Below are positions 22,065 through 31,507 of a stretch of 64,000 nucleotides of DNA, piece by piece. Source of the stretch: Lachancea thermotolerans CBS 6340 (Eukaryota; Ascomycota; Saccharomycetes; Saccharomycetales; Saccharomycetaceae); the NCBI RefSeq assembly GCF_000142805.1, contig NC_013077.1:1-64000 (forward strand). The letters are read 5' to 3'. Both the position numbers and the translations under genes were made by a program. Each line of letters begins with the position of its first letter. The first letter of the stretch is position 1. The notes beneath the pieces were generated by a model. It saw nothing but the letters and a program-made list of their open reading frames with translations. It ran no database searches and was not told where the DNA came from.

Positions 22065-22323
22065 CAAAGCCTTATCCAAGCGTTTCTTTCGGCTGGAAAA
22101 TGTTCAATAATCAGAAGCTAGATAAGCATTTTGTAGGATAATACGTTGCTCGTGATAATATAGCATAAAGTTTTTACCATTTTACTAACAGTAATAGGTT
22201 CAAATTCAAAGTAGGTGCTTTGAAACCAACCTCGCTATTAAGCCGATCAACTCTACTGGAAAACCTCGAAATTTATTGGATTTGAAACAAAGACCTTTGT
22301 ATATCGTTAAGGATGTGTAGTAC
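22065..22323. other. promoter-side spacer of the DUP pseudogene
   Basis: AT-rich sequence between the DUP-like pseudogene and an LTR; no gene. Confidence 0.5.
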
Positions 22324-22615
22324 TGTCAGATTGTGATCGGTTCGTTGGTGTGTGATAGTGCCAAGTTGCATAATGACACATTGGTATGAAATGATATGAC
22401 ACATGGACATATCATAAATACGACGGATGCCCAAATAAGTCACATAGAAGGTCCACATTGACCGTTCATAGTCCAGATCAGACCACAGTGGCTTGGAGAA
22501 AGATGGGGGAGATATTTAGTATCATCATCCACGAAGTAGTTTACTTAGATTATTATGGAAAACCTAGCCAAGGAATTTGAGACCCTTTCGACCAATGACC
22601 CAGACTCGCCTCGTA
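22324..22615 (+). mobile_element. short solo LTR, young subfamily
   Basis: It starts TGTCAGATTGTGATCGG and ends cccagactcgcctcgta, nearly identical in sequence to the copies at 3693 and 27559 but shorter (about 292 bp). A clear target duplication is not visible. Fossil. Confidence 0.85.
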
Positions 22616-22639
22616 AAGTTTCCTGTTGATCTAACTTAA

Positions 22640-22720
22640 ATTTCGCGTCAAGTTAGGAGGCATTGAACCCTCGCATCAAGAGACCGCCAGTGCCAGGGAA
22701 GCAGCTGCTCTGCGGCCTAA
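22640..22720 (-). other. possible tRNA-Leu-like relic
   Basis: The minus strand contains GATGCGAGGGTTCAATGCCT, close to the extra-arm/T-arm end of yeast tRNA-Leu genes, and upstream a TGGCACTGGCGG like an A box. No anticodon arm can be drawn, so if it is a tRNA it is truncated. The adjacent LTR of a family that also sits next to tRNA-Lys is mild support. Confidence 0.25.
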
Positions 22721-23427
22721 GACCAAAATTTTGTAACTTCACGATGTCTTCAAACTCTCATTAGTGTATTCTCTGACCAAGCGCCTATTATTTATAGTTC
22801 AAACTAGAATTTGCAGTCTTTACCTTGCTGCGAGAACGTATTTACAAAATGGCCAATAACCTAACCAATCACATATGGCCAGAAGCCACATCAAGATAGA
22901 AGAAACTTGCCTTTATGGGCTAGCGGGAATCTCAATAACTTTTCATATGCAGAGTTCAACTCGTCAAAAGCAAGATGCTATTCCGATATTATCGAGCCTC
23001 ATTCGCCTATAATAGTTCTCTTTCCACAATAAGGGCCTGCCCTCTTTTGGCTACGCCAGTGGAACAGGGTTTTTTCCTTATCTCGTCCGCTCTGTATCTT
23101 TCCCGCCTAGATTTAGCGATCTTAAACCCGGCTACTGTTGCCCGGCCTAATAACTCTGAAAAGAAAAATATATATATAAAGAAATGACTTAGAATAAATC
23201 GCAGGAAGATCAAGAGCCAAGCTTATTTTGTGCACGAGGGAGCGGTGTTATCATAAATAAACATGCATCAACGCTGATCTCATAACTTTAGAGCCGTAGC
23301 GATGATGGCTATCAGTACTGTTCTTGTCTCAGCTTGCAGAAGATTCTGGAGCGAACCCTTTACATAAGTGACCCACGAAATCTAATATTTTCAGGCTCTC
23401 AATGTCTAAGAGCTTGAAATATATGAG
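22721..23427. other. intergenic, promoter of the amino-acid permease
   Basis: No gene is seen. The segment just before 23428 should contain the permease promoter; I see no motif that I would name. Confidence 0.45.
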
Positions 23428-25053
23428 ATGACCAACGAAAAGGAAGAGCTCCCAAGCGGAGAGCTTAAAAAGACAGAAGCTGTCCAGGTCTGTGAGACGT
23501 ATGAAGCAGATTCTGTAGAACCGCAAAACGCGAATGAGCCTGAAGAAGGTGTTCTATACAATGACAGAACAAGATTGAAGCAAGGGCTGAAAGAGCGTCA
23601 CATTAAAATGTTAACACTTGTAGGTGTTTTTGGGACCGGTTTATTTCTCTCTTCAGGGGGAACTCTAAAGAAGGCCGGGCCTGCTGGTATGTTTCTGGCT
23701 TACGTTGTAGTCGGGATAGTGGTGGGTTGCAACCAGATCGCGATTGCTGAGGTGGCTTCATTTATGCCAGCAACAGGGGCAACAATCAGACACGCCGAAC
23801 AGTTCATTGACGAGTCAGTTGGCTTTACATTCGGTTGGATCTCAACTTATTCTTCGTTGATGCCTGGCGAGCTTTCTGCTACCGCTGTGGTTATGCGCTA
23901 TTGGACTGATATAAATCCAGCTGTCTGGATTACCATTTTTGGTATTTTATTTGTTCTCACCAACATTTATACCATAAGGTTCTACGGTGAAGTTGAGTAC
24001 TTTTTTGGTTGGATGAAAATTATTCTGATTATTATTTTGATTGTCACAGGGTTAGTTATAGACCTTGGTGGGGCTAAGCAAGAAAGGCTTGGGTTTCACT
24101 ACTGGAGAGAACCAGGACCCTTTGCTGAATACATAGTAAAGGGGGAAATCGGCAAATTTGTTGGTTTTTGGGCGGCGCTTTCCTCTGTCGTATATTCATA
24201 CTCAGGCATTCAGAACATTGCTATTCTGGCTGGTGAAACGAAGAACAGCAGACATGCAATTTTTCATGGAGCCAGAAATGTTTTTCTGCGTATTATTGTT
24301 CTATATCTGATTGCTGTTCTGGTTCTCACCCTAATTGTTCCTTATAACGATAAGTTGATTGCGACTGGTACTGGCACTGCCAAGTCAAGTCCTTATGTTA
24401 TCGCTATTCAGCGAGCAAACATAAAGATCTTACCTCATATTATCAATGCTATCATTCTAACCTCGGCTTGGTCCGCTGGCAATTTAGCCATTGTGGAGGG
24501 CTCTAGAAACCTTTTCGCTTTGGCATCCAAGAATCAAGCACCAAAAATCTTCTTGACCACCAACAAGAGAGGAATTCCGTATGTTGGAATTGCCTTCATT
24601 TCTGCGTTTCTTCCTTTATCGTATATGTCTGTTTCGAGCTCTTCCGCAAATGTGTTCAGTTGGTTTCAAGAGCTCGTGTCTTCAAACACTCTTTTACGCT
24701 GGATTTTGATATCGGCTAATCACATCCACATGGATAGAGCCTTAAAGGCACAGGGCTACAGTAGATCTGATCTGCCTCACTCTACATGCCTTGGGCCATT
24801 TGCTGCGTGGTTTTCTGGTATCATGTCTTTAATTTTCTTATTAACGGGCGGTTTTTACAACTTTATCCATGGCCATTTTGATATTGAATCATTTTTCACA
24901 AGGTATTTCATTATTCCACTCGCTATCATTCTTTTCACATTCTGGAAGCTTTTCAAGAAGACCAAGTACCTTCGTCCAGCTGAAGTTGATCTAGAATCTA
25001 TATTTGAGGACATTCGCCAAAATCCTGAAATAACTTTAGCAACTACAACTTGA
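23428..25053 (+). CDS. YAT-family amino-acid permease
   Basis: An intact 541-residue permease. A hydrophilic N-terminus of about 55 residues is followed by 'RTRLKQGLKERHIKMLTLVGVFGTGLFL', the standard entry into helix 1 of the AAT/YAT family. About 12 membrane segments follow, with the conserved 'GETKNSRHAI' loop after helix 6 and 'ALASKNQAPKIF' before 'GIPYVGI'. Such proteins are proton-coupled plasma-membrane importers of amino acids or related compounds. Substrate is not readable: the sequence is distinct from the AGP3-like pseudogene at 7414 and not an obvious Gap1, Dip5 or Can1 orthologue. Helix 1 has 'GVFGTGLF' rather than the usual 'GGTIGTGLF'. The start is the first ATG in frame. Confidence 0.92.
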   Translation: MTNEKEELPSGELKKTEAVQVCETYEADSVEPQNANEPEEGVLYNDRTRLKQGLKERHIKMLTLVGVFGTGLFLSSGGTLKKAGPAGMFLAYVVVGIVVGCNQIAIAEVASFMPATGATIRHAEQFIDESVGFTFGWISTYSSLMPGELSATAVVMRYWTDINPAVWITIFGILFVLTNIYTIRFYGEVEYFFGWMKIILIIILIVTGLVIDLGGAKQERLGFHYWREPGPFAEYIVKGEIGKFVGFWAALSSVVYSYSGIQNIAILAGETKNSRHAIFHGARNVFLRIIVLYLIAVLVLTLIVPYNDKLIATGTGTAKSSPYVIAIQRANIKILPHIINAIILTSAWSAGNLAIVEGSRNLFALASKNQAPKIFLTTNKRGIPYVGIAFISAFLPLSYMSVSSSSANVFSWFQELVSSNTLLRWILISANHIHMDRALKAQGYSRSDLPHSTCLGPFAAWFSGIMSLIFLLTGGFYNFIHGHFDIESFFTRYFIIPLAIILFTFWKLFKKTKYLRPAEVDLESIFEDIRQNPEITLATTT

Positions 25054-27376
25054 TGGAAGAAAATAATTTAAGTAATATCTCACCAATTTCTAATTTTTAA
25101 TACCATTCAAGCTCTGTATACAGAAACAACACACCTGACCTTTGATATTGGTTTATGACCATTAGCAGTAGTAAATATCTTTAGTTAAACTCGACGGTTC
25201 ATTATTGGAGCAATACTGAAGGTTTGAAGAAAAAATCGCATCTCTTCAATAACTCGACAATGATGAAGGCATTGCTAATATCTGGTGATTCAACAGCGTG
25301 AAGTTTTGCCGCTTTACGACGCGCTATAGCGCTGTGCTGATTTTTCCGCTGAAATGCTTCTCTACCACCTTTATTCTCAACCTTAGGGCGTTGCACAATT
25401 CACTTTACGTTCTCGTCCCAGTGTTTCCTTTACGCGCAGCTGCTTTCGCTCCATTCCTCAGTCTTGTGCCATCATCATTTTTTGTGGAAAGCATGGAGGG
25501 TAGTGTGAGTTAAAAAAAATGGGAGATCCGCCCGTATGCAGTTGTTGATTCTGACAAAAACATTTTTAGATGAATAGCGTTGCTTCAGTTTTTGCAACTC
25601 TCCAAACTTGCTAAACAAAAGATAATTATTCAATGCACTTCTTTTTAACTGCTATCCTAATGGAAATGGGAGCATCTTAACAATGAATAAGTACACATTA
25701 CCCTTCTGCTTCACATGTGTATCATTAAGGACCTTTAAAAAAAGAACAAAGTGACAGTACAGCTTAGCCATCCTTTATGCTCGTCCAGGCTCTTTCGATT
25801 TGTTACAACATGTATTACGTCATCAAGATTGTTAGGTTTTGCATCTTCCTACTCTCTTGAATCAGCCAAGTCATTATTTTTGAAAGAAGCGTCTTCCGCG
25901 GTTCAAGCGCACCAAAAAAAGGTGCGGGCATCGAGTCTGGGGATCAATAAGCAAGCTTCAAGAATCCCCTTATATTGTTCACACCAAATAACTGAAATGG
26001 TTGATATAACTAATGAGCACAAATACCCCTTTTTGTTTTGGCCAAACGTGGGACGCAAACATCTCAATCTGGGAACATACTACAGGTGCAACTTAAAGGT
26101 TTCGATAGCACATAGCTTTTTTCTTAGTTCTTGACCAAGTAGCTATTTGTTGGTGCTACAAATATGCTGCGTGCCCAACGACTACTTACGATAACTTTCT
26201 CGATTTCCAGGACAAGTAGCTCTCTATGTTTGCAAATTTCAAAATTATAATTTTTAAACTAAGCGAGTAGGCATAAACTGGTAATGGCTATGAACGATAA
26301 TTGAATAAACTGATAGATCCATCTCACACATATATTTTTTAGTGCTCAAGCTCCTGGCATGCGAAATTATTATGGATTCTTATTCATGAAGGGCTTCAAC
26401 AGTACGGAAGTTCTTCCTAATAATCCCACCAATTGCACGTATACAATAACGAGAATGTTCAAATATTTTGTAAAGGCGCCAATCATAGCGCTTTGCTTAA
26501 TAATTGCTACAGCGATGGTGCTGTTCTTAATAATAGTTTTCGAGCACACATGTATTGCATAGTTATAGGTCAAATGTTTGGGACTTAAATAGCTTATGTG
26601 GGCCTCCACTTGTTAGTTTGAATTAAGTCCGTTTCAATCCTTGAGCACCTGCAGTGTTTTAATGTTTTGAATTGCCACAGAGACACAAAACCGAGTTCAA
26701 GAGTGAGCTGATAAGGGAATACAGCTTTAATCATGACAAGCAAATTAGCTTAACCCCTAAAAATACAATGTTTAATATTTTGATATGCAGATAAACTCTG
26801 CTTGATAATTAAACAGTGGAACAATAGTCCTTACGGGGACTACCTAAAAATTACATTCAATATTCTGAGAATAGGGTAATCTACGTGTCCTGAATTTTCC
26901 CACATACGGGTTTAAAAAACAAGTTTTGACTGGGGCTCCGACTATCAGCTCAGATATTACGATGGAAACACAGAGTGCTTACAATAGTGTTTCCTTTCTT
27001 CAAAGAAAAGCTGGAAAAAGAATGACAAAAGGGCCAATTAAACTTCCAAAAATTTAAAGTTCAAACCAGTAACTTCATACATTCGTAATTTTGGCGCATG
27101 TCTGCAAGTCTGCGATATCTTCTGTTTTGAATTGGCAGTTGTGGAGCATGATTTGTGGATTTAATCGTAACCACTAAGCGTTGATGGATATTTTTCCGGT
27201 TTTAGAAGGAATTGAACGTTTTTGGTAAAACAAAACTGTATGCGAAACTATAAAAAAATTTTCAAGCACAAACGTTTCTCTAACATAATCTGCGGCAAAT
27301 AGCTGAGGTTTCTTCGGGGCCCTCATTTCTTTCGAAGGAGCCATACTATAATAATTAAATTGAGAGCCAAAAAGTT
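25054..27376. other. 2.3 kb intergenic, no gene recognised
   Basis: AT-rich throughout. A 127-codon frame at 25751-26134 and several shorter frames have no family signature. No LTR-family landmarks are found here. Confidence 0.5.
27369..27373 (-). terminator. Pol III terminator of tRNA-Lys
   Basis: Five T residues on the minus strand start three bases after the tRNA 3' end, the usual stop signal for RNA polymerase III. Confidence 0.85.
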
Positions 27377-27449
27377 AGCCCTGTAGGGGGCTCGAACCCC
27401 TAACCTTATGATTAAGAGTCATACGCGCTACCGATTGCGCCAACAAGGC
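27377..27449 (-). tRNA. tK(CUU): tRNA-Lys (anticodon CUU)
   Basis: The minus strand reads GCCTTGTTGGCGCAATCGG... and ends CCCCCTACAGGGCT, 73 nt. The acceptor stem GCCTTGT pairs with ACAGGGC (one G-U). The A box TGGCGCAATCGG and B box GGTTCGAGCCC are present, and the anticodon loop GACTCTTAATC gives CUU. No intron. It is followed by a TTTTT terminator. The sequence is the same as the S. cerevisiae tK(CUU) that I recall. Confidence 0.97.
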
Positions 27450-27558
27450 TAGTGTGTTGGTGTTGTTATGTAACGAATACATCACAATGTTTGTGACATG
27501 CATATGACTCGTAGTCAACTTATAAAGTGAGGCACTAACCCAGTCTCACGTAAGTTAT

Positions 27559-27975
27559 TGTCAGATTGTGATCGGTTAGTTGGTATGTGATAGTGCCAAG
27601 TTGCATAATGACACATTGGTATGAAATGATACGACACATGGACATATCATAAATGCGACGGATACCCAACTAAGTACCATAGAAGGTTCACATTAACCGT
27701 TCATGGTCCAGATCAGACCATAGTGGCTTGGGGAAGGTAAGGAGTGGTGCCACCAGTACGATTATCACCTTATGATTAAGACTCAGCCACGTCCCAGAAA
27801 TGTTGTATAAATCCGGATCATTTCTTTGGTTTGCAAGACGTATATCTTGAAGAAAGGAGAGAGCGGGGAGATATTTAGTACCATCATCCACGAAGTAGTT
27901 TACCTAGATCATAATGGAAACACCAGCCAAGGAATTTGAGACCCTTTCGACCAATGACCCAGACTCGCCTCAATA
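27559..27975 (+). mobile_element. full-length solo LTR about 110 bp upstream of tRNA-Lys
   Basis: A 417-bp LTR with ends TGTCAGATTG and GCCTCAATA, nearly identical to the copy at 3693-4109. It sits 109 bp upstream of the 5' end of the divergently read tRNA gene, the window favoured by Ty1-type integration. No exact target duplication is seen, so the right flank may have been rearranged. Confidence 0.9.
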
Positions 27976-28160
27976 AAGTCATAGTTTCAGCACCGCTGTA
28001 TGGTCTAGTAGTGGCAGAGGTGATTTCCAAAATTGGCGTTTGTCCATATCCTTAAGTCTTGATATAGCAGATTTCTTCCACAGTCTGCTTACCACCCTCC
28101 CCACTGAAGGTTGCGATTTCGGTATCATAAGTAATTGTTCGAGGTTCACGAAGTTATTTT
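27976..28160 (-). pseudogene. flocculin-repeat fragment between two LTRs
   Basis: The minus strand encodes 'TITYDTEIATFSGEGGKQT' and 'VEEICYIKT', then 'PILEITSATTRPYSGAET'. This follows the same pattern as the flocculin units at 13119-14688 (tyrosine-rich, 'TFxGxDG', 'ETVYxVETP'). Only about 185 bp remain and they are bounded exactly by LTRs on both sides, so it is a stranded piece of an adhesin stalk. Confidence 0.55.
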
Positions 28161-28587
28161 TATTGAGGCGAGTCTGGGCAGGTTGTATGAGATATTGCCA
28201 GATTCGTTGACTAGGTTTTCCATGATAAGATCAGTTAAGTATTCGTAGATGATGGTACTAAATATCACCCCGTGATTTCTTCTTCCAAGGTTTAGGTCTT
28301 GTGAACTTAAGAAATCATCCAGATTTATACAAAATTCCTAGGTGTAGATTAGACTTGACTATTAGGTGATAATTGTGCCGATAGCACCACTCCTTATGGT
28401 ATCTATGTCACTATCGTCTGATCCGAGCTTCTGATGGTAACTTTGTATCATCATATGAGAACTGGCTGATTCCTTGTCGTGTCTATAGCTTGTCGAACGT
28501 CAAATCATGTTTTACTAACGTGTCATTATGCAACTTGACACTGTCACACACACACACACACACCAGCGATTCGGTTATAATCTGACA
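28161..28587 (-). mobile_element. old solo LTR with an expanded CA tract
   Basis: The + strand begins tattgaggcgagtctggg and ends ataatctgaca. Length is 427 bp. It belongs to the same older subfamily as 3484-4314. A (CA) microsatellite at 28545-28563 lies where other copies have cacacca. No target duplication is seen. Confidence 0.85.
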
Positions 28588-29809
28588 AACTTGAATATTC
28601 AAAAAGCAGCTGCTAGGCGAGTCAAAAAACGGCTTAAAATATCACAGGCCTGTTCCAAAACTCTTCAAATATTCATGAACGCTTATTCAAGGGACTAAAT
28701 TTATTTCTATGAAAGGATTGTTTATTCAGTTACGAATTTTTTGGGTCAAAAGAGTTGATCGAAGCCACATTTACAAGTCGACAGTTTTGAAGCCGCGAAA
28801 ATTATTTCATCTTTGGAACGTTTTTTACCGTTGCTAGAATGAAAATTCGTGAATACGCATCAAAGGCACTCGAGAGTACACTAACCAAATCTGTAGGCAC
28901 CTCTCGAGATTAGAAAAAAAACAGTGCTTTAGGCCGCTAGCAATTTGCCGCGAATTCTAGGACTTAATCAAATGGATATAACGGGTGGAATGATTGATTT
29001 CCCCATCATTTTCACTGGAAAGGCCCTCTTGCGATCTTCTGGGACAGCATTAATTAGCAGTCGTCCGAGCAGGGTGGAAAAGTTGTGAGTTTATGAGTTT
29101 CAGTCTAAATGCGGTACTCTGAAGTCAGCAGTGGGAGCGCAAGAAGTCACTCTCATCTCGAGTTGAAAAACTCGCGCTTGACTGGGAGTTTGACTCTATT
29201 GGGTATAGCGAAAAAAATGGACCGTCAAACTCGCTTTGGTTTGACAAGGTGGAAAGAGCCCCTTCGCTAGCTATAGGAGCCTAAGGATTTCGATTCGCGC
29301 TGATTTTATTGGTTCCTTTGTTTCTTGGCTTTTTTGTTTCCCTGGTTTCCATATCTCTATAAACGATAATCGTAGCTGTGATAATGCAGAAACTGTTCCC
29401 GCCGCCCACGACTTGAACTTGCTCGATATATTGCTAATGTATTCGTTGAATGTGATGTTGATATGGGTTGCCGGATTGGTCATCTCGAGATAGTGAAGCT
29501 ATCAGTGAGTAATCCCGTCAAAGGCATCTCGAGCACTTGGTCTTGTGACTTGAAGCACCAATTCCGACAGACGCTAGACTGTTGTCCTAGAGCACCGCCA
29601 AAGAAGCCCTTGTGCTCTGAGTTCTTCGTTTACCCCAGATGGGCGATATCTTATTTATTTGTCAGACAGCAGTTCCGTGAGAATGACTCTTACCCCCTAA
29701 AGGTTCGTGACTGTGTGTGAAGGTGTATTTATAGTTTCACATAAGGGAAGCCTGATATCCGATATTGAACATTGTTCTAATCAACAACTGAGGGAAACTG
29801 ATCATAGTA
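28588..29809. other. 1.2 kb intergenic with two hairpins
   Basis: Two inverted repeats are seen: CGAGTT-gaaa-AACTCG at 29159-29174, and GAGTTTGAC/GTCAAACTC at 29186-29194 and 29224-29232. A 70-codon ATG frame on the minus strand (29271-29483) has no recognisable domain, and I do not call it a gene. Confidence 0.45.
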
Positions 29810-30532
29810 ATGTATATCCCAAAGCTGACAAGCGTCGATGACTTCGATAAGCAGGCTAGAACCATCAAAGATCATCCCTTGGGTATTCTTTTCAGTTACT
29901 CGGCTCCTAAAATAGCACTTACAGACTTTCTTTTGGGTGATAAAATTGACAAGCCGGTTGACAGCGAGATGTGCGCCACGCATGTGCCATTTTTCCTACA
30001 AAAGTCACAAGATGGCAGCTGTCGACTCGTTGCCCATTTGGCTGGTAAAAATCAGCAAATTAAGTTGCTTAAAGAGAACCCCAGTTGTATGGTTGTGTTC
30101 CAAGGCCCGAACTCCTATGTCACTCCCGCTTGGTACCCAGAAAAAGAGGAAACGCATAAATTTGTGCCAACTTGGGATTATTCATGTGTTCACGTTTATG
30201 GAAAAGCCAAGATTATAGAAGAAAAAGAGTGGTTGCTGAAAATGCTGGACAGCTTAACGGATCAAGAAGAAAATAAAAGGCCCGACAGAGATGAATTTGA
30301 GAGTAAGTGGAAGGTGGAGCAGACAAATCAGAAGTACTTGGACTCTTTGATCAAAGGAATTGTCGGCTTAGAAATTGAGGTATCTCACATTCAATCAAAA
30401 CTCAAAGTTCATCAGAATCAGAACCCTAAAAATGTCAACGGCGTTCTAAGGGGATATGAAATGGAGATGGGTGACGATACAGCAAAACAAATGTGCAAAC
30501 TTGTAAGAGAAAATTATCCCAGAGAGTTATAG
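29810..30532 (+). CDS. PaiB-like FMN-binding protein
   Basis: A 240-residue protein with the PaiB/FMN_bind_2 family pattern end to end: 'MYIPKLTSVDDFDK', 'HPLGILFSY', 'CATHVPFFL', 'LVAHLAGKNQQIK', 'CMVVFQGPNSYVTPAWYP', 'VPTWDYSCVHVYGKAKII', 'LLKMLDSLTDQEE' and 'GIVGLEIEVSHIQSKLKVHQNQ'. The family has a split-barrel flavin-reductase-like fold. In Bacillus PaiB is described as a negative regulator of degradative enzymes and sporulation genes, but fungal members are better regarded as flavoproteins of unknown role. S. cerevisiae has no close homologue that I recall. No targeting signal. The ATG is the first residue of the family's conserved N-terminus, so the start is secure. Confidence 0.9.
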   Translation: MYIPKLTSVDDFDKQARTIKDHPLGILFSYSAPKIALTDFLLGDKIDKPVDSEMCATHVPFFLQKSQDGSCRLVAHLAGKNQQIKLLKENPSCMVVFQGPNSYVTPAWYPEKEETHKFVPTWDYSCVHVYGKAKIIEEKEWLLKMLDSLTDQEENKRPDRDEFESKWKVEQTNQKYLDSLIKGIVGLEIEVSHIQSKLKVHQNQNPKNVNGVLRGYEMEMGDDTAKQMCKLVRENYPREL

Positions 30533-31507
30533 GTCGAATACCAACAAAAGAGCACTGGACCAGCTTTCCTTTATTTATTGAATCTGTATCATATCTAAAA
30601 GCGTTTGGCTTTGCAAGTTTCCCTCATGCAATTAACCAAAAATCGTTTAGGATTGATTAAAACATTTTGCTCCGCAGGTAGCTTCTTGAAAGAAGCTATG
30701 CTGGTTTTGGTATCACATTGATCCGTAGCTTTGTTAGATCAAGACCATAGTATGGCAAATTCTCTTTTGGTTCAGTTACCTTCCCAAGTTAGCTTTTGTT
30801 TTATATATTTGCTCAGAAACATTTAACGTCTCCCTAAGCTCTATCTGTTGAACCAAATATTTGACTTCTAATTGTGATTTCCAACTGTTACTCTTAATGA
30901 TTAGCTGCAGACGAGGAAGAAAATATGAGAGATTTATAAAACGCGAGTACTGAACAGTTTACTGAGTTTAAAAGCTATGGAACTTTGAAATAATATATTG
31001 TAGAAAATAAAGTATAACCCCACGAAGCAAGATATTCAAGAAGTTTTCTAGCATTTTATTCTTTTCTTTTCATTGACGTCGTAAGCTTGTACATCAGAGG
31101 AACGACCATGGTGCAATTGAAGGTTTTACTCTTTTTTGTTGAATTTGAATTTATGCACGAAGTATTATAGGTCAAGAGTAAGCCCACTGTTGACACTTTT
31201 TGTGATCTGGAAGAACCTAATACTTAATAATGACCTGGACATAAGAAAAGCTACGGTTCTCGGTAATCATAATCGCACAACTTTCAAAAAAATGGGACAT
31301 AAAAACCTTACAGCTTCCTAATTGGGCTATCAAATACCTTTATCGTTGTCTTTCAACGATTGTCTCTATTTCAACTCCTTCCACAGCACAAATATCTTTC
31401 ACAAGGCGTGAAACAGCAAATCCCAGCGCTGTAAAGAAGTTAGGGCACACGCCTGCCTTGCAACACAAAGATCAAAATACTTATATTAACGTTCAGTGAA
31501 GCCGCAT
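30533..31507. other. intergenic, no gene seen
   Basis: Convergent 3' region between the PaiB-like gene (+) and the Zn2Cys6 factor (-). It should hold both terminators; no gene is recognised. Confidence 0.5.
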
